Shown: one piece after another, positions 47,397-58,800 of the stretch
How the letters are laid out: every line of letters starts with the position of its first letter
Position numbering within the stretch: the stretch's first letter is position 1
From: Zygotorulaspora mrakii
Lineage: Eukaryota > Ascomycota > Saccharomycetes > Saccharomycetales > Saccharomycetaceae
Assembly: GCF_013402915.1 (NCBI RefSeq)
Contig: NC_050723.1
Span: 186,001 to 250,000, forward strand
Direction: 5' to 3'
DNA: 64,000 nucleotides
Translations under genes and position numbers: made by a program
The notes under the pieces: generated by a model
Database searches by the model: none
What the model was told of the DNA's origin: nothing
Seen by the model: only the letters and a program-made list of their open reading frames with translations

Positions 47397-50300
47397 ATGG
47401 CACCTTTTAATTTTAAGAAAAAACTGGGAAGTAAAGAGAAAAAGTCACCAAGTTCCAGTTCGACGTCACCCTCTCTGACATCAAACGCACCCAAAGACAC
47501 AAATGGCAGTCCTTTTCAAACTTACCTGGAAAAGCAACAACAACAGCAGCAGCAACCACATAAACATCTCAATCAAATGGCTGTTCCAAGGCAGCCTGAG
47601 CCGGAAATAGAACGTAGGGAGCGTATTCAACACCAACAGTATCAACATCAACAGCAGAATCAGTATCCATCGACCCGTGTATATCCTACTCCACCACCTG
47701 CTCAACAACGCAATGTCTCAGGAGCGTCTACCAATCTCGCTCAAAATCGTCGAGAATATACCCCCTGGAATAGAATAAAGCTTCAAAACTCACCCTTTCC
47801 ACGTTATAGACACGTTGCATCCTCATACATATCTGATGATAACCGAGTATATGTTATGGGGGGTCTTCACGATGAGTCAGTTTATGGTGATACATGGATT
47901 ATTACTGCAAATGAAAATGGTACGGCTTTTACAACAAAGACGGTAGATATCAGTGACTCGACACCACCGCCTAGAGTTGGTCATGCTGCTACACTTTGTG
48001 GAAACGCATTCGTGCTTTTTGGAGGTGACACACACAAAGTCAATAGCGAGGGGCTGATGGACGATGACATCTACCTATTTAATATCAACTCTTACAAATG
48101 GACAATACCAAATCCTATAGGACCTCGTCCTTTAGGACGCTATGGCCATAAAATATCCATAATTGCCACAAATCAAATGAAAACAAAGCTATATCTTTTT
48201 GGTGGACAGTTTGACGATGCGTATTTCAATGACTTGGCAGTTTACGACTTGTCATCATTCAGAAGACCTGATTCTCATTGGGACTTTTTAAAGCCGAGGA
48301 CTTTCGTACCTCCACCATTAACAAACCATACCATGGTTTCTTACGAGAATAAACTATGGGTATTTGGTGGGGATACTTTACAGGGATTGATAGATCAAGT
48401 TTTCATGTACGATACAGCCACCAATGACTGGTCTCTAGTTGAAACCACAGGTACAAAACCACCCCCTTTACAGGAACATGCCGCACTCATATACAAGGAC
48501 CTCATGTGCGTGGTGGGTGGTAAAGACGATCAAGATGTCTACATGAACCATGTTTTTTTCCTTAACTTGAAATCTTTGAAATGGTTTAAGTTTCCAACTT
48601 TTAAGGCTGGTATACCTCAAGGTAGATCTGGACATTCAGTCAGTCTCCTTCGGAATGATCAATTATTGATAATGGGTGGAGACAAATTTGATTATGCTCG
48701 TGAAGCTGAGTACGATCTAAGCACTTCTGATACTGATTTAGGCAAGGGCACTATCCTATATACTCTGGACTTGTCTCGTCTAGAAGATGTGTGTCCTAAA
48801 ATATTTGAAACAACGGAACCTGTTACCAGTTTCAATCCAACAACTCCCCCAACTAATAATTCAGGTGCTCAAATGAGTAATGTCAAGCAACCTGAACCCA
48901 TCTTAACACCATATTCAAATGAGGCTTTGCGTACTCCAATAATCTCAAAAGATGTGGCAACTAATATCGAAACACCTCAAAATCACTCAACAGAATCAAG
49001 CAAAACCATCGAAGAAATTAGAAGGCCAAGTGACATCCAGAGAGCTGATTCGGTAGTCACCCCTAAAGCGGAAAATGTGAAGAAACCTGTGTCGCCAGTA
49101 CCTGCTTTGGTTATGGAAAAGATTGAATCTGTCTTGGAGACACCCCGAGTAGTATCTCTGAGCTCTGAAAATAATCATAGTGGACTAGAAAATACCAATA
49201 CTGAGGAGGAGGAAGAGGAAGAAGTTGGCAGTGCGACTGTTGCAAGATCACCTGTCAAAGGTGATGTTAAATACGATTCACCAAATTTGCATACCACACA
49301 AAACTTTCTTCATGACTCGGAAGAGCTTGTTAGAATAGTAAAGCCTTCCCATTCGGATACGACTTTTTTTGATGCATCTCAGACAGAAAAAACAAATGAT
49401 TCAAAAGATACAGTGAATGCTGATATTGTGAAACAGTTAAGATCAGAACTAGAAAATCTGAAACTTGAAACAGAAAAAACAGCTGCTGAGGCAGGACAAT
49501 ACATCAGAACATTAGAGGAAAAGGTTGAGAGATTAACTTCTGGCTTACCAAGTGATCCACATGATGCAGATGTACTGAAGCTACAAACTCGTATCCATGA
49601 TATGACTTCAGAATATACAAAGTTGACAGGTCGCATATTTGAGCTTGAATCATTAGTCAATGCAAAATTTTTAGACGCTGACGCTCTGAACCAAATTATT
49701 AAAGATCAAAGCTCAAAGCTTGAAGAGCTTGAAGGTGATATATCACTGCGAGACGAGTTCGAAGAACTGAAAGGAAAAAATGAAGCAGCCTCAAAGGAAA
49801 ACGAAATATTAAAAGCAAGGCTTGAAGAAATGAAGGCTGGTTTTAAAAGCGACGTATCGAACTGTTCAAAACAGCTAGATGTTTTAATATCTAGATGGAA
49901 AATAGATTCGGCTAGAAACATGGACCATCATGACGAAGAAACAAACACGCATGAGAAAGGTTCAACAATACTTCCTTTTGGTAATGATTTTACCCACCAA
50001 AAGGCATTAAAATCAGTTCAAGAAACTCTAGATAAGACTCTAGAAGATTTCAAAGAGTTACGGGAATCCAATCTGAAGTTAGGCTCTAAGCACGAAAATT
50101 TGAAGAAAAGTTATGATGTGTTAGCAAAAGAATACCAGGAGAAAAAAGAGGAACTAGAAAACAACTACAACGAAACGGTAAATTCTTCGACAAATAGCAC
50201 AAAGGCACTTGAGATGTCACAAATGGAGCTAGAAAAATACCAAAAGGAGAACAAAAAATTGCGGGAAGAATTGGAAGAACTAAGGTATACTCAGGATTTA

Positions 50301-50519
50301 TCAAATGGTGACGTCTCAATAAGCTCAGCTAATGGAAATATGAGCAACAGCTCCACCAACCTCACTGGAGGACAACCTGACCTCAACTTGAAATTCAACC
50401 GTTTCAATATGAAAATCAATGATCTCAAGGCCGAGCTCTACATAATGCGCCAAGAGAGAGATAACCTGAAGAAGGAGGTGTTAGACCTGAAGAAAAAACA
50501 GTTCCTACACGAAGAATGA
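47397..50519 (+). CDS. KEL1/KEL2: Kelch-repeat polarity protein (Kel1/Kel2)
   Basis: A 1040-residue protein between Kel2 (882) and Kel1 (1164) in length. It acts in cell fusion, polarity and mitotic exit through binding to Lte1 and Bud14. The N-terminus is basic and then Gln/Pro-rich. Six or so Kelch repeats cover about residues 137-460 (RHVASSYISDDNRVYVMGG, GHAATLCGNAFVLFGGD, LYLFGGQFDDAYFNDLAVYD, LWVFGGDTLQGLIDQ, LMCVVGGKDDQDVYMNHV, LLIMGGDKFD). A long disordered linker is followed by a coiled coil from about residue 680 to the end. The frame is open upstream from a non-ATG codon. The ATG at 47397 gives MAPFNFKKKLGSKEKK. A single gene precedes the S. cerevisiae duplicates. Confidence 0.94.
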   Translation: MAPFNFKKKLGSKEKKSPSSSSTSPSLTSNAPKDTNGSPFQTYLEKQQQQQQQPHKHLNQMAVPRQPEPEIERRERIQHQQYQHQQQNQYPSTRVYPTPPPAQQRNVSGASTNLAQNRREYTPWNRIKLQNSPFPRYRHVASSYISDDNRVYVMGGLHDESVYGDTWIITANENGTAFTTKTVDISDSTPPPRVGHAATLCGNAFVLFGGDTHKVNSEGLMDDDIYLFNINSYKWTIPNPIGPRPLGRYGHKISIIATNQMKTKLYLFGGQFDDAYFNDLAVYDLSSFRRPDSHWDFLKPRTFVPPPLTNHTMVSYENKLWVFGGDTLQGLIDQVFMYDTATNDWSLVETTGTKPPPLQEHAALIYKDLMCVVGGKDDQDVYMNHVFFLNLKSLKWFKFPTFKAGIPQGRSGHSVSLLRNDQLLIMGGDKFDYAREAEYDLSTSDTDLGKGTILYTLDLSRLEDVCPKIFETTEPVTSFNPTTPPTNNSGAQMSNVKQPEPILTPYSNEALRTPIISKDVATNIETPQNHSTESSKTIEEIRRPSDIQRADSVVTPKAENVKKPVSPVPALVMEKIESVLETPRVVSLSSENNHSGLENTNTEEEEEEEVGSATVARSPVKGDVKYDSPNLHTTQNFLHDSEELVRIVKPSHSDTTFFDASQTEKTNDSKDTVNADIVKQLRSELENLKLETEKTAAEAGQYIRTLEEKVERLTSGLPSDPHDADVLKLQTRIHDMTSEYTKLTGRIFELESLVNAKFLDADALNQIIKDQSSKLEELEGDISLRDEFEELKGKNEAASKENEILKARLEEMKAGFKSDVSNCSKQLDVLISRWKIDSARNMDHHDEETNTHEKGSTILPFGNDFTHQKALKSVQETLDKTLEDFKELRESNLKLGSKHENLKKSYDVLAKEYQEKKEELENNYNETVNSSTNSTKALEMSQMELEKYQKENKKLREELEELRYTQDLSNGDVSISSANGNMSNSSTNLTGGQPDLNLKFNRFNMKINDLKAELYIMRQERDNLKKEVLDLKKKQFLHEE

Positions 50520-50596
50520 CTTCGATTGTACAATACATACACAAAACACATGCATATATAGGTATATATAATACATAATTTACATCCTCTAGCTAA

Positions 50597-51136
50597 TTAG
50601 TCTACAGCAAGACCGAAATCTACAGGCGGGCTGCTATCTTTGAAGCTGCTATTTGCATATTCTTCGGATTGTATAATAAAAAAACGGTCATTTTCATCGC
50701 GTTCCGAGAACTTCCCGCTTGATGAACTTATCAGAGTGATACCTTTCAGATAATCTACAGACAACGAATGTTTCGAGACTAGTGTTTCTTGCGCATAACT
50801 CGTTGTTGAATCGCTGTATAACAAGGACACCTCACCCCCCGGAGCCGCTGTAGTGCCTGCAACATCACGGTCACCATCCTCCTCAACCGGACCATCTACT
50901 CCTGCTACAGCATGCCTTCTGCCACCATCCCCCACACACTGCCGCTTTACCTGTTGGGTATCATCGAGCTTCCGTTTTTTCAAGCTTCTCTTCACAACCT
51001 CGAACTCCTCCAAAGAAATCCTCCCAACACCCTCATTGCAAAGCCCATAGCACTCCTGCATTTGCCGCCTCACGCCAAACTGGGCACAGAATTCTGAAAT
51101 CAGTACTACACCGTCGCCACACTTTTCACTGCTCAT
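50597..51136 (-). CDS. REC104: Probable Rec104, meiotic recombination initiation protein
   Basis: A 179-residue protein; S. cerevisiae Rec104 has 182. Rec104 joins Rec102 and Spo11 in the core complex that makes meiotic double-strand breaks. It is among the fastest-evolving yeast proteins, so similarity is faint. The support is: its place between KEL1/2 and the RTT107 block, on the expected strand; similar size; SLLYSDS- and IIQSEEYANSSF-type segments resembling the C-terminal part of Rec104; and a URS1-like element 75 bp upstream. The frame is open to 51175 at a non-ATG codon; the first ATG is 51136. It is convergent with KEL1/2 (77 bp between stops). If this identity is wrong, it is an unassigned acidic protein with a KKRKLDD basic patch. 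Confidence 0.62.
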   Translation of the reverse strand: MSSEKCGDGVVLISEFCAQFGVRRQMQECYGLCNEGVGRISLEEFEVVKRSLKKRKLDDTQQVKRQCVGDGGRRHAVAGVDGPVEEDGDRDVAGTTAAPGGEVSLLYSDSTTSYAQETLVSKHSLSVDYLKGITLISSSSGKFSERDENDRFFIIQSEEYANSSFKDSSPPVDFGLAVD

Positions 51137-51787
51137 AACGCTCTTCCTTTGTTGGTGTGCAATTCGCTTTACCACCCTATAGACTTCTAGTTTACTATTA
51201 CTTCAATTTAACCGCCGAACTCTCTCTAGCGGCTATGAGCCCCTGTCCTGTAAGCAGCCAGAAAAAAAAAAAAAAGATCAAAAGAAACGCCCCGCGCGAA
51301 TTCGCGAAGTTCTGTAAGGACCCTTGCTGAAACGAAGTGTACGAGAACACATCCACAGAGATAGAGGGATAGTGGCAGGATCTGGGATGATCAAGTACAG
51401 CTAGACATCGTATTTGGCATAGATTGAATGTGGTAGGTATCTTGAAGAGGTGCTTTTTAGGTTTTTTATCGTTCTTTCCTGTAATCAAGAGCGATGGTTC
51501 AGCCCTTTGAGCGAAATTTTTGGATTCAACGGGACTCATTTTTGAGACGCAACAATACGGACGTGAGAAACGAGACATGCAGGGGAGACAACAGGAAGGG
51601 ACTGGCCCAGCATTGTTGGTTATATATAACAGGGAACAATCTCAGGTTCAACGTCGATCATCGAATGGTTAGAATTGTTTCCAGCAAAAATTAAATTTTC
51701 GACTCAAGAGCAGTATTTTCACAGACCTGAAAAGAAGATCATTTCCTTTTTTTATTGGTAGTATTCTGAGAGATCTCTTTGGCGATA
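51137..51787. other. 651-bp divergent promoter REC104/YGR237C
   Basis: Apart from the URS1-like element and an A-run (51261-51275), nothing distinctive is seen. A 126-codon minus-strand frame overlapping it has no recognisable product and is not accepted as a gene. Confidence 0.55.
51208..51219 (-). promoter_or_regulatory. URS1-like element upstream of REC104
   Basis: On the minus strand the sequence reads TTCGGCGGTTAA, one base away from the Ume6 URS1 consensus (TCGGCGGCTA). It is about 72-83 bp from the REC104 ATG. URS1 represses early meiotic genes in mitosis and activates them with Ime1, so the element supports the meiotic assignment. Confidence 0.6.
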
Positions 51788-54112
51788 ATGTCAGCTGAAG
51801 TTGCCAAATTCATTAAACATGTGTCATTCGATGATCTTGCACCCACTATGATTGACGATCACGCGCAAGCTTTGAAAGCCAGCAACAAACATATAGGGTT
51901 CAATAATCAGTTTCTGCACGTTCCACCGCAGTTCAATCCGATGTACCATACCGAGGCGTATGATTTCGGTGACTGGTCCTTCACTAGTAGAAGTCCAAAC
52001 TCCAGATCGGGAAGGAGATTGTCTGATCAGAATTCGACCCATAGAGATAAAGTGGAAAAAATGTTTGCATTCACCATGCCTCCGCCACTAGGTGGGAAGA
52101 AGGACTCGCGAAGCTCCTTGAATGATGGTGTATATCGAAGCCGAAGTGGCTCTCCACTGAGAAGCTCATTGTGCCCACGGTTACCACCTCCACCTGACGT
52201 CTCATCATTGAAACCAACAAAGAGAACCGTGGATGAACAGGGGGTTATTACCGATTACAACGTTGCAGATCTGGATTTTGAAACGGAAAAGAAAATGAAT
52301 AAAGAAACTCTAAGAAATACACAGGCAAATTCAGGATCCAGCAATGGCTTTACACAGTCTGCCTTTGCAAATTTAAACGAATTGGAGGATAGATTAAATC
52401 CGAAGAATAGTAACGCGCAAAAGCTTTCCAAAGGAACAGCTGGTAATGAAAAGAAAAAGACTAGAAAAAGCTTTGCTGATATGAGCGATAAAGAGTTAGC
52501 AGAACTGGAAGATTTTTATGCATCGCAAAGTAGATCGAGTGCCAGCGCGCCAACAATTGATAAATTTGATTTCAGGGAGCAAAATCCTCTTTTCCTCGAT
52601 GATATTACTAAAAAGAATTCATCAAATATTGACCCGTTGGCGGCTATTTATCCCTCGAGACCGGTGGTAAATCATAGGGCCATTTCGATAACTTTGGAGC
52701 ACAAGGACTACGAACAGTTTGTTGAAAATGTAAATATAAGGACGGGTTCTAAGAAACCTGAAGAATCGCTCGTAGCTTTGAGAATAGTAAACTGTTATAT
52801 TTCTGGCAAACGCTACACATGGTCATCAGCAGACTGGTATGTCGAAAATATGATTGAAAACGGTGATCATTTGGTAATTGTTACCACGATACCATTTTTT
52901 GAAAAAGAAGTTGAAGAATCAGATGATGCGTTATCATGGAAACGTCGATCACAAACACATAAGTTAGAGAGAATGATGTCGGCAGAACATATCATGGGCA
53001 TTTCAGATTCAGATAATGAATCAAAATCAACAGACAACGGAACAACGAATTCTGCAGATCATTTGTCCAAAAGTGCCAGAATTCAAGCCATCCATGAAGA
53101 GGCGAGAAAAAAATGTAACAAAATTTTAAGTTATTATGCTTCAAGAATTGGTGATAAAATTGTTAAAATTACTATTGAAATGATAAAGGACGAGAATTTA
53201 GTCGATGCTATGACAAAAGCTGCTGCTTTGTATAAACCGGATATTCAAATCGTTAGTACAGTGAGTACAAATTTACAAATTAAATTTAGAAATGGCTTCG
53301 TTAAACTACCCTTCTTTGTCATGAGACATTATTCTATGCCAATAGTTGTGATACCGTTTGAATTCATTGATCCGAGAGTACTGGGAGAAGATGTCACAGT
53401 AACAAGTGAGGAGAAAGTTAAAGAAAAAGTCAAATTGAAGGCTCCATGCAAAGGCGAAAGAGTTGAGTTACTTGACTCAATCATTGAAAGAACATTGGTT
53501 AATCCATTTTTGTCTGAGAGTAGAGACGAGTGCGATAAAGATAAGTTCACTGATAATGACAATGATTCCGTGGTGGCATCTGTAAATGAATATTTTCCAA
53601 TCTCGCCAGAGAAGAAAAGAGACATAGAATCATTCGAAAGGTTGGGCTACAGACGAGCACCACCTACGCGAGCTAATTTTTTCGCAACTGCCAATGGCAC
53701 TGGCAATGTGGATGGTAGTAGATTACACCCAGTAAGTACCGGTGGTAGTTCAAAGAGAAGTTCAAGGATACAATACGATGATGGCATATACAAAGTCAAA
53801 TCTTTGATCGATGATCTTAGCGATGAAGGAGACGCAAGAAACGATCGGAAACAGACACCCACATCTTATTCGCGGATAAGAAAGACCAAATCGATGGGCG
53901 GCGCTCTTTCATCCACTTCGTCTCCTCCACAGTCGGGATCATCTACTTCGAAACACCCAATGCTAAGCAAGTTTAAATCACAGAATGATTCGATACCGTC
54001 GTCAAGCACTTCCAGGAATACAGGTAATTCTTCAAGCAACCCAGCAAATAGTGCACCTACCAAAACTAAGAAAAAAGGGTTCGCCTCCCTATTCCGGAAA
54101 GTTTTCAAATGA
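51788..54112 (+). CDS. YGR237C: YGR237C-like protein of unknown function
   Basis: A 774-residue homologue of the uncharacterised S. cerevisiae YGR237C (785 residues), reported as cytoplasmic. The N-terminus (MSAEVAKFIKHVSFDDLAPTM) and a central globular block of about residues 300-560 are the ordered parts; the block includes the RAISITLEHKDYEQFVEN segment and the stretch up to YSMPIVVIPFEFIDPRV. The flanks are Ser/Asn-rich and charged. The C-terminus ends in a basic amphipathic stretch, KKKGFASLFRKVFK, that could bind membranes (inference). The central block resembles a universal-stress-protein-like fold in its alternation, but I cannot confirm that. The frame opens three codons upstream at a non-ATG; the ATG is at 51788. 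Confidence 0.85.
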   Translation: MSAEVAKFIKHVSFDDLAPTMIDDHAQALKASNKHIGFNNQFLHVPPQFNPMYHTEAYDFGDWSFTSRSPNSRSGRRLSDQNSTHRDKVEKMFAFTMPPPLGGKKDSRSSLNDGVYRSRSGSPLRSSLCPRLPPPPDVSSLKPTKRTVDEQGVITDYNVADLDFETEKKMNKETLRNTQANSGSSNGFTQSAFANLNELEDRLNPKNSNAQKLSKGTAGNEKKKTRKSFADMSDKELAELEDFYASQSRSSASAPTIDKFDFREQNPLFLDDITKKNSSNIDPLAAIYPSRPVVNHRAISITLEHKDYEQFVENVNIRTGSKKPEESLVALRIVNCYISGKRYTWSSADWYVENMIENGDHLVIVTTIPFFEKEVEESDDALSWKRRSQTHKLERMMSAEHIMGISDSDNESKSTDNGTTNSADHLSKSARIQAIHEEARKKCNKILSYYASRIGDKIVKITIEMIKDENLVDAMTKAAALYKPDIQIVSTVSTNLQIKFRNGFVKLPFFVMRHYSMPIVVIPFEFIDPRVLGEDVTVTSEEKVKEKVKLKAPCKGERVELLDSIIERTLVNPFLSESRDECDKDKFTDNDNDSVVASVNEYFPISPEKKRDIESFERLGYRRAPPTRANFFATANGTGNVDGSRLHPVSTGGSSKRSSRIQYDDGIYKVKSLIDDLSDEGDARNDRKQTPTSYSRIRKTKSMGGALSSTSSPPQSGSSTSKHPMLSKFKSQNDSIPSSSTSRNTGNSSSNPANSAPTKTKKKGFASLFRKVFK

Positions 54113-54335
54113 TCCCTATCGAAGCTTTGGATTCAATTAAGCTTAAAAATCGGCTTTCTTGTTTTTTCTTATCGCAAAGTGATATAGGATCCCTAAAATG
54201 TGGAGTAGTAATGATGCTCCGTGAAAAGAGAATTTCATATATAATGACGATGGGTAACACACAGTATCTTCTTGTTTTCAATGTCAAGAGGGATAGTATT
54301 AATACAACACAAATCGAGTATAACACACTGTTGGA

Positions 54336-54695
54336 ATGAAATTAGATTCAAGCATTTATCAGGAAGCTCAGAAGGCTGCAAGATTCCCTAGGTTGCGGCT
54401 GTTGATGTTAGGTGTCGTATGCGGCGCGGTTGTACCCACTATCTACATTAGAAACTACTTCATTCCTCGTTTCAGAAGGGAGGCTTTGCAGGATGTTTCA
54501 AACATATCAGAGCAGAGGGGCGCTTCTGTAATGGATCCAAGCGCTTTTCACAAAACTAAACCAATTTTAAAGCTTTGGCCCATGTTAAACACCCACATTC
54601 GTGAGGATTTGATGAATCAGGATTCATCAAATGTTGAGACAGATAAGAAAATGAGTGACGATTCAACAATAGTTATGTTCTCGTCCATCATGTAA
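54336..54695 (+). CDS. SPG1: Spg1-like small mitochondrial protein
   Basis: A 119-residue homologue of Spg1 (YGR236C, 95 residues), needed for survival at high temperature in stationary phase and found in mitochondria. The N-terminus MKLDSSIYQEAQKAARFP and the final MFSSIM are shared. A single membrane segment lies at about residues 21-38 (RLLMLGVVCGAVVPTIYI). The extra length is in the polar middle. It sits between the YGR237C homologue and MIC26, in the same order as chromosome VII, on the same strand. The biochemical role is unknown. Confidence 0.88.
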   Translation: MKLDSSIYQEAQKAARFPRLRLLMLGVVCGAVVPTIYIRNYFIPRFRREALQDVSNISEQRGASVMDPSAFHKTKPILKLWPMLNTHIREDLMNQDSSNVETDKKMSDDSTIVMFSSIM

Positions 54696-55024
54696 TTGCC
54701 GAGGTAAGGGTTGCATGGACAGCATTATGCATCTATTATTAGCATCTATTATTAGCATCTAACCTATTTAGTTGCCATATATCTCTATGTTTAGGATGTA
54801 ATGTCAAGGATTAAGGGATTATTAGGTTCTTCAGTGATATTTACTTTGAGCAGCAGATAATAGTGTTTTTCACGTGATGTCGCTTATTGGTTATTTTAAC
54901 CAATCAAATCTCTAACGACAATATGAGATATAAGAGGAATAATAGATGGCGGAAATTGAGTGAAAAACTTGTCAATATCATCACATTTGGTTGCTCATTA
55001 GAGGTCTCCGAAGAATACTAAGTT
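54696..55024. other. 329-bp SPG1/MIC26 intergenic region
   Basis: Two tandem copies of ATCTATTATTAGC (54731-54756) lie after SPG1. A CACGTG E-box (54870-54875, TTTTCACGTGATG) lies about 150 bp before the MIC26 ATG and is a likely Cbf1 site. Confidence 0.55.
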
Positions 55025-55732
55025 ATGAGTCCTTCTGTAGATTTTTATCGGGAGGTTGACCTAGTGAAAGAGTCTGTGATTCCGGAACAGGACGGAGTTG
55101 TTATCTCTTCGGACGCTAAAGAGGCAGCAATTTCCTCTAATTATGATCTCAAACCAGTTTCTGGGAAAGCTTTGAAATTGGTCGGTGATAATGAACTTGT
55201 AGACGGGATATCAGTCCGGTATCCTGGCTATTTGGCCGGGTTTTTCCACAATATGAGATTGAAATTAGTCAATACTATAGATAAAGTTACGAATGTTATT
55301 GATGAGAAATCATCAATTTATTATAGGCATGAGTCTAGGATAACTTCAACCATTTCAAACCTGCATTCTGATCCAAGGGAAGAGCTTTTGCCTGGATTTA
55401 CGTACATTGCCATTGCATCAATGACAGGATCGATTTTCAGTAAAAATAGAGGACTTCTGTTGAGAGTTGCTACTCCTTTGGCCCTTGGGGCTGCATGTTT
55501 TGGTTATGTGTTGCCTAAAACTTTCAGGAACACCGTAGGTCTGCTGCACAGCATTGAGGCAGAAAAGTTTCCTACTATGGTGGCAAGACAAGATGCTGCT
55601 CTTTTAAAAGCTGAACAATTAAGTTGCAAGACTGCACATGCACTAAACAAGAGTGCACAAGCCCTGTCTTCTTCTGTATATAAGGCACAACATTACGTGA
55701 AAAAATGCACCGGCTTAAATGTTATCGATTAA
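55025..55732 (+). CDS. MIC26: Mic26, MICOS complex subunit (apolipoprotein O family)
   Basis: A 235-residue inner-membrane protein; S. cerevisiae Mic26 (YGR235C) has 233. MICOS shapes crista junctions. The conserved apoO block is SDPREELLPGFTYIAIASMTG, followed by two hydrophobic segments (about residues 121-140 and 147-165, VATPLALGAACFGYVLP) separated by a short basic loop. The C-terminus is helical. S. cerevisiae also has the paralogue Mic27 on another chromosome, which keeps a related block. Synteny with SPG1 and PHO81 favours Mic26. There is no obvious presequence, as expected. Confidence 0.88.
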   Translation: MSPSVDFYREVDLVKESVIPEQDGVVISSDAKEAAISSNYDLKPVSGKALKLVGDNELVDGISVRYPGYLAGFFHNMRLKLVNTIDKVTNVIDEKSSIYYRHESRITSTISNLHSDPREELLPGFTYIAIASMTGSIFSKNRGLLLRVATPLALGAACFGYVLPKTFRNTVGLLHSIEAEKFPTMVARQDAALLKAEQLSCKTAHALNKSAQALSSSVYKAQHYVKKCTGLNVID

Positions 55733-55895
55733 GCCTTTCATTTACTGAAGCATTTTTTTCTAAATCGATAATATTATCAGCACTTTCTTTGTAGCTCTTT
55801 TGTATATAAATGTGTCTCTAAATACTTACAGAATCAATGAAAAGCAAAAAGGAATATTGGATGAATGCACAAGATCGTTCAAACTAGCTACGCTG

Positions 55896-58800
55896 TCATA
55901 GACCAGTTTGATACACAACGTGTTGATGATCTCGGTAATCTACTTCAAGATTGAATATGCTTGAAACGCACCAATTCCATTCGACTACTAATGTAATTTT
56001 TCCAGCAGCTCTGAAAACCTTTTTGAACTGTTTCACCTGAGCTGATTTTGTCACAATAAAGACATAATCAGGGACGATTTGCCCGTGCTTCTTTTTTTTG
56101 CTAGTTCCTTCTATATCATTTTTCAGAAACGACACTTCTATGAGCCTGTTCATCTGAGTGCTTGCTATGGTTCTTATCTCGTTGATTCCGTGAGCCTTTA
56201 AAATGGATGAAATTACATCAACACCGCCGGGGATATCATTGATTAAATTGATTTTGAATAAATTTGCTCTCTCAAATACTTTAGTGGATAAAGTTGTCTT
56301 TTTCAATATATTTGATTCTTCAAAATCGAAAATTTTATAGCTTGCAGCGTCTGGAAGGACTATTTCAGTTTTCGTTTTGCCCTTGTGAATGGTCTTTAAA
56401 ATGTCTTCTAGGAACTCCGGGCGTACTGCATACTTCAAAGGATGAAAGCTCAAACTCAACAAAAACTTCGCAGTTCTCATTTTTTTTGGTGCAATTATAG
56501 CGTTCAGCTTTTTAAGATTAGATGGTGCGATTTCATCAAAAATTTGAATTCCCAGACGCCGTAAGACTAAAGAATCCAACTCGCTTAGACATCGCTGAGA
56601 TCCGGTACTAATAGCGTTTATGTGATAAAATGGCTTCTTGTGGTTTATGTAGGCCTCTGTTGAGTGATCTGCTGTTGTGTTCCTCTCAGTTTCTCCAGCG
56701 AAGAGAAGCTTCTCAATTAGTTCTTCAGCCTGAAGCTCGAGCTTTTTATGTTTCTCTAACGCTGTAATTTCATTTGGAAGCAAATCACCCGTCTTCTTTC
56801 TTTTGGAGTTCCGTTGAAAATCGTTCAGGGACTCGATGTCATCATGCAGCCTTTGCTCTGCTTTCGCCTTAGCTGCACGTCTGCTGCCTCCGCTAGAAGT
56901 AAGAGCGGGGCTGGAGCTTCGTGGTTCCATTGTCACGTCGCATTTTGACAGAATTTCTTTGCCGTAATCGATACTGCTTCCCCTTCCCAAACTGGTGTCC
57001 TGGTTTTGACTTATGTCAGATGTATTTATGCTTGCCCGCACTTCTTCTGGTTCAGCATTATTTTCAAAAGATGAGCCGCCATGCTCCTTGGAAGTATCTT
57101 GAATTAAAGTATTTTGACAGGCAACCAGAGGAAATCCATTGGGACTTTTTATTTCCGACCAGCTCTTGCGATTGACCGCTTCTCCTTTTTCGGGGGACAT
57201 ATTACCTTCAGTTGACTTATAAACTCCACGATTTTCTTCAACATGCTTTCCGTGGTCATCAATTTCTATTTCAACCTCAACCACCTCACTCGTCGATACG
57301 CTACGCTCTGATACTCTACCAGGACCGAGGTTTGGAGGAGTTGCCCGCTTTTGCTCTATGTTGGTCTCCAAAACCAATACATCATCATGACTCTGCTGAT
57401 CTGCAGATATCTGAGCTCCTGAAATGGTATCAAGGGCAGGATCCTTGTGAAATGGTGCATTTATATTTGAGTATTTAAAATTGCTTTCTAGGCTTAAACC
57501 TTCTCGCTGAATGCCCTCCTTCAAATATGTTACATCAGTTTCTTTGGAAAACAGCTCGTTTATTTCAATATCTGTTGTGAGATCTTTCACTATTTCACTT
57601 CTAGAATCAGTTGAGCTTTCTGAAATCCCAACATTGTTAAGAGAATTGGATCTATCTCCTTTAGTGAAAGAACTATTTGATAGAACTGCGTCAGAAAGTT
57701 GGCCAGGGCCGTTCCAAAGTCCATTTGATGTTGGAAACTCCTGGAAGATCGTATCCTTTGGATCCAGTTTTTGCCAGTTTTTGTAGCAGTACTCCAGCCA
57801 TAGGTGGTTAGTAACTATGCACTTGTTGCCCCACTTCCTGACTGTTTCAAATTTCTTGCCAGACGCAAATTGAGTAATGAGATGAGTGTTTTTCCTCGAT
57901 AACTCAGGGGTGCTATACCCTCCCAGTATATCTGTTAGACGTTGAATGTAAGTTCGCTGGAGGCCAAAGTAGTTCGAGTAAGTTAAAATTAGTTGGGAGT
58001 GTTCGAATAGTTTCTTCTTGAGCGGTGCGAAAATCAACTTACAGCTAGGTTCAACAAATGAGTCAGTGGACCATACATAAAAGAGCCATATAGTGTTTCC
58101 TAGATGCATTGGTTGGCGTGCTGCCACTTCGTATTCTTTCGATTGATTTGTACTACCGATATAGATATCGGCACCCCTACCCTCTATATCAGACTCATCT
58201 AAATGTCGAATAATAGCACCTCCGTTTGCCTTCAGGAATTCGATCAAATAGGCATGCAGTTCTTTATTGAAGAAAAGATCCATTCCAAGGATGAAGTTCT
58301 GATTTTTAAAAATGTTGGAGCCTCTTTGAAAAGCATTATCTGCTATTAAGTCCCATAATTCTTTCATTTTTTCTTGCGTCCTCTCTTTATGATCTGTTGG
58401 CAGGATCTGATGGTCGTCTACAGGAACAACCTGAAGCAATTTGAAGCTCTGAGCTATCCATGTAGGAAGTACGAATTTGATCAAACAAGATTTGTTGAAG
58501 CTGACAATTACCTTTATTCCATTATCTTGAGCATTAGTGGTTACGAGATGTGTTGTTCTACTGGACAAAACATCAACACAAGTTCCTCCTAAAGCTTGGA
58601 TCATATCTGTATAAAATAACTGTTCCGGTCTAGTAAATGCCTCTTTAGAAACATAAATCTGAAAATTCTTGAATATATGACGTCTGTCTGGGGAGAATGG
58701 GGCGGTTCTGACATGCTTTCTCGTTGCAATGCACATGTTCACCCACTCTGATGTTACCACCGGAATTAGAAGATCGAATGCCACAATTTGATAAAAAGGA

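Noticed and set aside
51198..51578. 126-codon minus-strand frame in the REC104/YGR237C gap
   Set aside because: It includes a poly-Phe run from an A-tract and covers the REC104 promoter; no similarity recognised.
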